From Ardenticatenales bacterium (lineage in GTDB: Bacteria; Chloroflexota; Anaerolineae; Promineifilales; Promineifilaceae): a stretch of DNA of 64,000 nucleotides. The stretch's first letter is position 1; each line of letters opens with the position of its first letter. Of the stretch, positions 59,922 to 64,000 are shown in pieces. The position numbers were made by a program, and so were the translations under genes. The notes under the pieces were generated by a model. It saw only the letters and a program-made list of their open reading frames with translations. It did not search any database and was not told where the DNA came from. The DNA lies in contig JACKBL010000002.1 of the NCBI GenBank assembly GCA_020634515.1, forward strand, positions 868,001 through 932,000, written 5' to 3'.

Positions 59922-60010
59922 ACCGCCCTCCTGGGATTCGTGCAGAATTGGCTGGCTCTCCGGGAACTTGTGGCGTCATGTCCAAAACATAGGGCGGAGT
60001 GGAGACTGTC

Positions 60011-60134
60011 GTCGGAACCGTTCCGGCTGAAGCCTCCACTCCCCCCGAGACCCTAAAGAGTCAGTTAACTTTGTCGGAACCGTTCCGGCTGAAGCCTCCA
60101 CTCCCCCCGAGACCCTAAAGAGTCAGTTAACTTT
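60011..60134. repeat. Perfect 62-bp direct duplication
   Basis: 60011-60072 and 60073-60134 appear identical. Each starts GTCGGAACCGTTCCGGCTGA, holds a palindrome CGGAACCGTTCCG and ends AGTCAGTTAACTTT. It lies in a gene-free gap. Confidence 0.95.
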
Positions 60135-60201
60135 GGACTATCCAACAAGCAAAACCCTTCCAACGCATCCGTCATTTCCAATCTTAGATGCGGATGCGTC
60201 C

Positions 60202-62607
60202 CTACCGTCGGCCCACGATGCGGCCAATGCCGCGCCCGACCCAGATTTCCTCGCGGAACGTCTTGTTGCTGGCCGAGGCGACAAAATAGGTGACGCCCTG
60301 CACGGTGGGGCGCTGCTGCAATTCGTGCCAAAAATCAAGGTATTGCCGCCCTTTGATGTGCGTGGCCGTGCCCGCCTTGTTGTTGCTGGCTTCCGTCACC
60401 CAGATGGGCTTGAAGCGGAAGCGGCTGATGTAGTCGTCCAGCATGGTCAGCGTCTGGGACATGGGGAAGACGTTAGACCAGTACAGGTGGATGCCCAGGC
60501 CATCGGCGGCTTCGACGGCGGCGCGGCTGGCTTCCACAAACTGGATATGGTCTTGCTTCAAGTTGGTGACGGCACTGCCGGGGGAGAGGCCGGGATAGAT
60601 GAAGCGGCGTCCGGGCAGGGCCAGGCGATATTTGCGTAGCAGTTCCAGCCACCATTGGGCGAAACTGGCGCCATCCTGCCATGCGCCGCCCAGACCTTCG
60701 GGCGTCAGGTTGGGTTCGTTGTGCAGTTCGATGACGACTTCTTTGCCGGCCAGATTGTCCAGGGCGCGGCGCGTGTCGCCGAGGGTGTCGTTGAGGAACT
60801 GGTCAGGGGAGATGGTGCGCCCGCCGAAGTCGAGGAAGGCGCGCACGATCCAGGTGGCGTCGGGGTGGGCCTGCGCCAGGCGGGCGATGCTGCTGCCGCT
60901 GTGGGCGGAAAGCACTTTGATGATGCCGGGGCGCATGGCGGTGAACTCGGCAAACTCGTTTTCGTGGAGGTCGCCCGGATCGGCACTGGCGTGCAGGCCT
61001 ATGCGCGCCTGGCCGAGTGCCGGGGGATCGGGGTCAATGTCCACGGATGTGTCGGGGGGGCGGGTGGTGTCCGTGAGCAGCGGCGGGTGCTGGGGATCGA
61101 AGGGGGGTAGCAGGACCTGGTCGTCTACGCGCACGGGGGTGTATTCGCCTTGAGGCGGTCCGGTGATGATCATGCTGGCCGTGGCGGGGACGAGTCCGAT
61201 GTTGGCGGCGTTGCGGCGGGGGGCGTTGCGGAGGTTGATGCCGTAGATGCCGGCAATTCCCCGGTTCCCCTCAATTGTCATAAACGCCGTGGCTGCCCAG
61301 CCCGGTGTGGTGTCCCGCACCGGCTGCGGCGGTGGGGGCGGTGGGGGCGCATCCGCGGGGAATGGTTGTGGCTGCTCAATTGCCGGCAGCGGACTGAGCA
61401 AATTGAGTACCTCCTCCTGCCGCACGACCACCGGCGTGTAAATCCCCTTCGTCAGACCTGCCAGCGTCACCGTGGCATTCCCCTTCACCAATCCCAACTT
61501 CTGGCTATTCTGGTCCGGGCGCTGGCGCAGGTTGAGGCCGAAGCGATGCGCCAACGCCTGGCGGCTGTTGCCGAAGGGCGTGAGGAATTCCGTAGCGACC
61601 CATCCCAGCAGTGCGCCTGCCGGCGGCGTCACGGGCTGCCCGGCAGGCACTTCTACCGGCGCGGCGGGCAGGTTCACGTCTCCCATGAAGTCGTCGCGCC
61701 GCACACGCACGGGCCGGTACTCTCCCTGGGCGCCGCCGAGGATGGTGACGGTGCTGCCGCCCTGGACGAGGCCGATGTTGGCGGCGGCGCGGTCGGGGGC
61801 CTGGCGCAGGTTGATGCCAAACTGCCCCACCACGGCCTGGCTGCCGCTCACGGTGAGGTAGCTGGCGAAGCCCCAGCCATCTACGGTAGCCACGGTTGGC
61901 GGCGGTGGGGGGGCGGGGGGCGGGGGCGGTGAGGTGATGCCGAGGACGGCCTGGGGGACGTTGACGGGAGTGTATTGGCCACGGTTGTCGCCGGTGATGA
62001 TCAGGATTGTGCCGGCAGGAACCAGGCCCAACATTGGCGCACTCACACTCGGCTGGCCGCGCAAATTGATGCCGCCGGCAGTCACCTGCGCCAGATTATT
62101 GACGATCACCAGGCCATCCGTGTAGGCCCATCCCGCGCGGTAGGGGCCGGCCGGTTCCTGGAAGCCGATCAAGGGTAGCAGGAAGGGTGTGGGATCGATA
62201 ATGTTGAAGGGCCAGTTGAGATATTGCGCGCCCGCCTGTTTTAAGGTGAGGTGCAGGTGGGAGCCAAAGCTGTTGCCCGTGTCGTTTGCCCGCCCCAGCA
62301 CATCCCCCGCGCGCACTTCCTGCCCCAGGCTGACGAGCGCCTGTTGCAGGTGGGCGTAGGTGGTGAAATAGCCTTCGGCGTGGTCCACGACGACGTGGAT
62401 GCCGTAGTTGTGGTCGCCGGGGTTGGTATGCACGCGGCTGACTTTGCCCGCGGCCACGGCGAAGATGCGGCTGCCCGTGGGGGCCATGATGTCCAGCCCC
62501 TCGTGGCCGGGCAGGCCAAACTGGGCGTAGTTCCGCGGATTGGCCCCGAAATACTGGTTAATGCTGCGATACTCCGTCGGCCATGCCTCAAAGCGAAATG
62601 CACACAT
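60202..62607 (-). CDS. M23 peptidase, SH3-like repeats and C-terminal glycosidase-like domain
   Basis: 801 residues. N-terminal LytM/M23 domain: 'GLPGHEGLDIMAPTG' (H-x(3)-D) and 'GNSFGSHLHLTLK' (HxH) keep the zinc ligands. Four SH3-like repeats follow at about 165-520, each with 'G(I/L)NLR..P......LGLV'. Residues about 545-800 look like a clan GH-A barrel: 'VVIELHNEPN' (acid/base Glu) and 'KPIWVTEASNN' (nucleophile Glu). No signal peptide or membrane segment is visible. It could be a cell-wall lytic enzyme released by another route. Confidence 0.88.
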   Translation of the reverse strand: MCAFRFEAWPTEYRSINQYFGANPRNYAQFGLPGHEGLDIMAPTGSRIFAVAAGKVSRVHTNPGDHNYGIHVVVDHAEGYFTTYAHLQQALVSLGQEVRAGDVLGRANDTGNSFGSHLHLTLKQAGAQYLNWPFNIIDPTPFLLPLIGFQEPAGPYRAGWAYTDGLVIVNNLAQVTAGGINLRGQPSVSAPMLGLVPAGTILIITGDNRGQYTPVNVPQAVLGITSPPPPPAPPPPPTVATVDGWGFASYLTVSGSQAVVGQFGINLRQAPDRAAANIGLVQGGSTVTILGGAQGEYRPVRVRRDDFMGDVNLPAAPVEVPAGQPVTPPAGALLGWVATEFLTPFGNSRQALAHRFGLNLRQRPDQNSQKLGLVKGNATVTLAGLTKGIYTPVVVRQEEVLNLLSPLPAIEQPQPFPADAPPPPPPPQPVRDTTPGWAATAFMTIEGNRGIAGIYGINLRNAPRRNAANIGLVPATASMIITGPPQGEYTPVRVDDQVLLPPFDPQHPPLLTDTTRPPDTSVDIDPDPPALGQARIGLHASADPGDLHENEFAEFTAMRPGIIKVLSAHSGSSIARLAQAHPDATWIVRAFLDFGGRTISPDQFLNDTLGDTRRALDNLAGKEVVIELHNEPNLTPEGLGGAWQDGASFAQWWLELLRKYRLALPGRRFIYPGLSPGSAVTNLKQDHIQFVEASRAAVEAADGLGIHLYWSNVFPMSQTLTMLDDYISRFRFKPIWVTEASNNKAGTATHIKGRQYLDFWHELQQRPTVQGVTYFVASASNKTFREEIWVGRGIGRIVGRR

Positions 62608-62944
62608 GGGAACCGTCCTTTCTCAGTAATCGCTCAAAAACAACTTAGTGATTTGCAGACAGGTTCAATCTGTGAGATTGAACCTGTCTCCGTGAGGTTA
62701 ATTCCGAAGGGTTACTTAGTGTTGAAATGCTCACCTCAGTATAAAACTGGTGTTGTTGGCGCGCAACCTTTCCCAAACCGGCTGCCGGATAAGTGTGTTG
62801 TGTGTTGAGGAGTCGCCCGTGTAAATCTGGAGAAGTGCTGCTCTTGATCGGTGGATTTAGCCTCGGCGGAACACCCGCTTTAGCCGCGTTCCGCGTTGGC
62901 TGCAAGTCCTTTAGTCAATTATTTGCCAGACGGCACACAATGTT
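62608..62944. other. Spacer with a family B hairpin
   Basis: A perfect 14-bp stem GACAGGTTCAATCT / AGATTGAACCTGTC (62658-62688, loop GTG) resembles 4838-4870. Otherwise nothing was recognised. Confidence 0.6.
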
Positions 62945-62985
62945 TTACAATGTTTCATCAAAAGAAAGTGGAGGAAACATTGTAA
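62945..62985. promoter_or_regulatory. Inverted-repeat operator or leader hairpin of the methyltransferase gene
   Basis: TTACAATGTTTC (62945-62956) is the exact reverse complement of GAAACATTGTAA (62974-62985), with 17 bases between. A further direct copy of ACAATGTTT starts at 62937. The GGAGG ribosome binding site (62970-62974) touches the right arm and the ATG is 2 bases beyond it. It is likely the binding site of the gene's own helix-turn-helix, or a hairpin that hides the ribosome site. Confidence 0.75.
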
Positions 62986-62987
62986 AT

Positions 62988-64000
62988 ATGGAAGGCGGAA
63001 CAAGATACATTACGATAAAAGACGCAGCAGATATGCTAGACGTAACACCAGCTACATTACGCAATTGGGACCGATCTGGCAAGCTGAAAGCTCTGCGCGA
63101 TCCGCAAAACGGCTATCGGATCTATGATGTCAACAGTATTTCCGCGGTGTTGCGGAAAAAGGGGAGCGCGTATGAAGTTCCAGTACGTGATCCTCATTTT
63201 ATCCAGTATTCTCAGCCAGCCTTGTTTCCAACAGATCAATTGATTGAGGATGACGGTACTGATGTTCGCTCTTTGCGTCTCCTTGTTAAACGATTAAGTC
63301 GTGCTTTTCGGGATTCAATGGGCGGTGGAATACTAGAGCGGTTTGAGGAGATTTCCAAAGTTATCTGGTGTAAATACTTTGATGAAACCCAAGCTGCGGC
63401 GTCTCCTTCCTATGGCTATCAATTTTATGTAGCCAGAACAGACTCAAATGACGAAGCCTACGCAAGGATAGCCAACTTGTATCAACAAGCAACCGAACAG
63501 AATCCAGCTTTGTTTTCAAACGGTTTGCGTCGTCTAAGTGATGACAAGGTAGCAATTGTAAAGTGTGTCGAGTTACTTCAGGATGTGCGATTACTGGACA
63601 TTCCCTCGGACGTGAAAGGTATCATTTATGAGGAGCTGGTCCGCAACACGTTTGAGAAAGATGAACATCAACAATTTTTCACGCCACGCATTATTGTCGA
63701 ATTTCTCGTAGCACTTGCAAATCCCCTTTATGGTTCGATCATCTGTGATCCTGCTTGCGGAAGCGGCGGATTTCTAATTGCGATCTTGACGTCTTTGCAA
63801 AGGCAGGCGGTTACGGCGGGGTGCGAACTACTAGGTTTTGAAATTGACAGGCGAATGGCCTGGATTGCCAAGCTCAACCTGCTGATGCACGGCGGTTCGG
63901 ACGGAGGCGTACATTATTTGGGTAACGGCGGTTCGCTTTCATTTTCAAATGAGGTGAACGACATCGTTGAGCCAGATTCGATAGACTTAATTATCACAAA
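62988..64000 (+). CDS. N6-adenine DNA methyltransferase with N-terminal MerR-like helix-turn-helix (3' cut by window edge)
   Basis: 337 residues are visible. Residues 5-60 ('YITIKDAADMLDVTPATLRNWDRSGKL..LRDPQNGYRIYD') are a MerR/excisionase-type helix-turn-helix. A linker to about 200 is followed by an HsdM-like start ('GIIYEELVRNTFEKDEHQQFFTPRIIVEFLV'). SAM motif DPACGSGGF lies at about 262-270, and 'DSIDLIIT' at the edge leads to the NPPF/NPPY motif just beyond. Type I M-subunit or type IIG enzymes carry this core; the HTH fusion is unusual. AT-richer than its neighbours. GGAGG precedes the ATG. Confidence 0.88.
   Translation, partial: MEGGTRYITIKDAADMLDVTPATLRNWDRSGKLKALRDPQNGYRIYDVNSISAVLRKKGSAYEVPVRDPHFIQYSQPALFPTDQLIEDDGTDVRSLRLLVKRLSRAFRDSMGGGILERFEEISKVIWCKYFDETQAAASPSYGYQFYVARTDSNDEAYARIANLYQQATEQNPALFSNGLRRLSDDKVAIVKCVELLQDVRLLDIPSDVKGIIYEELVRNTFEKDEHQQFFTPRIIVEFLVALANPLYGSIICDPACGSGGFLIAILTSLQRQAVTAGCELLGFEIDRRMAWIAKLNLLMHGGSDGGVHYLGNGGSLSFSNEVNDIVEPDSIDLIIT

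Larger units (their letters stand above)
979..62017. repeat. Highly iterated palindrome TGCCGGCA scattered over the whole window
   Basis: Reading line by line I count about 77 perfect copies from 979 to 62010, in coding and non-coding DNA. Examples start at 979, 1206, 2945, 6950, 7815, 9794, 15247, 27685, 35581, 40304, 53124, 59616 and 61248. At roughly 60% GC about two copies would be expected. It behaves like the highly iterated palindrome HIP1 of cyanobacteria. The count is by eye and may be off by a few. Confidence 0.85.

Overview
The window looks like chromosomal DNA from a member of the Chloroflexota (Anaerolineae/Ardenticatenales-like). This is an inference from GC-rich sequence, proline/threonine-rich 'PTPTP' secreted proteins, an FHA-bearing Ser/Thr kinase with a large ectodomain, HrcA/CIRCE control of the dnaK operon, and intergenic spaces full of dispersed inverted repeats. 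No rRNA, tRNA or CRISPR array was seen.

Region 1 (1-17,028, + strand) is most of an extracellular contractile injection system (eCIS, phage-tail-like). In order: end of the tail sheath, tube protein, two small tail proteins, second tube paralogue, a beta-solenoid protein, a LysM baseplate protein, a VgrG-like spike, a PAAR tip, a gp25-like baseplate protein, an alpha/beta hydrolase, a baseplate J-like protein, two proteins carrying cargo-type N-termini (one with an OmpA-like domain, one with annexin-like repeats) and an FHA/tail-protein-I fusion. The AAA+ ATPase and the rest of the sheath are presumably to the left of the window. A small AT-richer insert with antitoxin-like genes (about 4.1-5.1 kb) interrupts the cluster. 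A receptor-type Ser/Thr kinase with its own FHA domain (18,055) follows one unrelated gene later, so phosphorylation control of the injection machine is a reasonable hypothesis.

Region 2 (17-40 kb) is housekeeping and envelope genes: DUF2461, kinase, moeA, an S1 RNA-binding protein, secD-secF, a lipoprotein, a Zn-dependent dehydrogenase, a membrane-anchored Cas4-like nuclease split over two reading frames, hisS, nadK, a zinc-ribbon membrane protein, recN, a DinB-like protein, a glycosyltransferase and a polyprenyl-phosphate sugar transferase.

Region 3 (39.7-48.5 kb) is the heat-shock operon hrcA-grpE-dnaK-dnaJ-prmA behind a promoter and a perfect CIRCE operator, with six 50-bp tandem repeats between hrcA and grpE. 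It is followed on the opposite strand by infA, rpsU and a ribosomal S1-like gene.

Region 4 (48.9-62.6 kb) holds a MacB-like export system (ATPase, permease, HlyD adaptor), two near-identical secreted proteins with different C-terminal modules, a fumarylacetoacetate hydrolase-family enzyme and an M23 peptidase/SH3/glycosidase-like protein. The window ends inside an N6-adenine DNA methyltransferase fused to an N-terminal MerR-like helix-turn-helix (62,988), with a 12-bp inverted repeat across its ribosome binding site.

At whole-window scale, the palindrome TGCCGGCA occurs about 77 times by eye (about 2 expected from base composition). At many copies the same strand changes from G-rich to C-rich across the site, whatever the direction of the gene.
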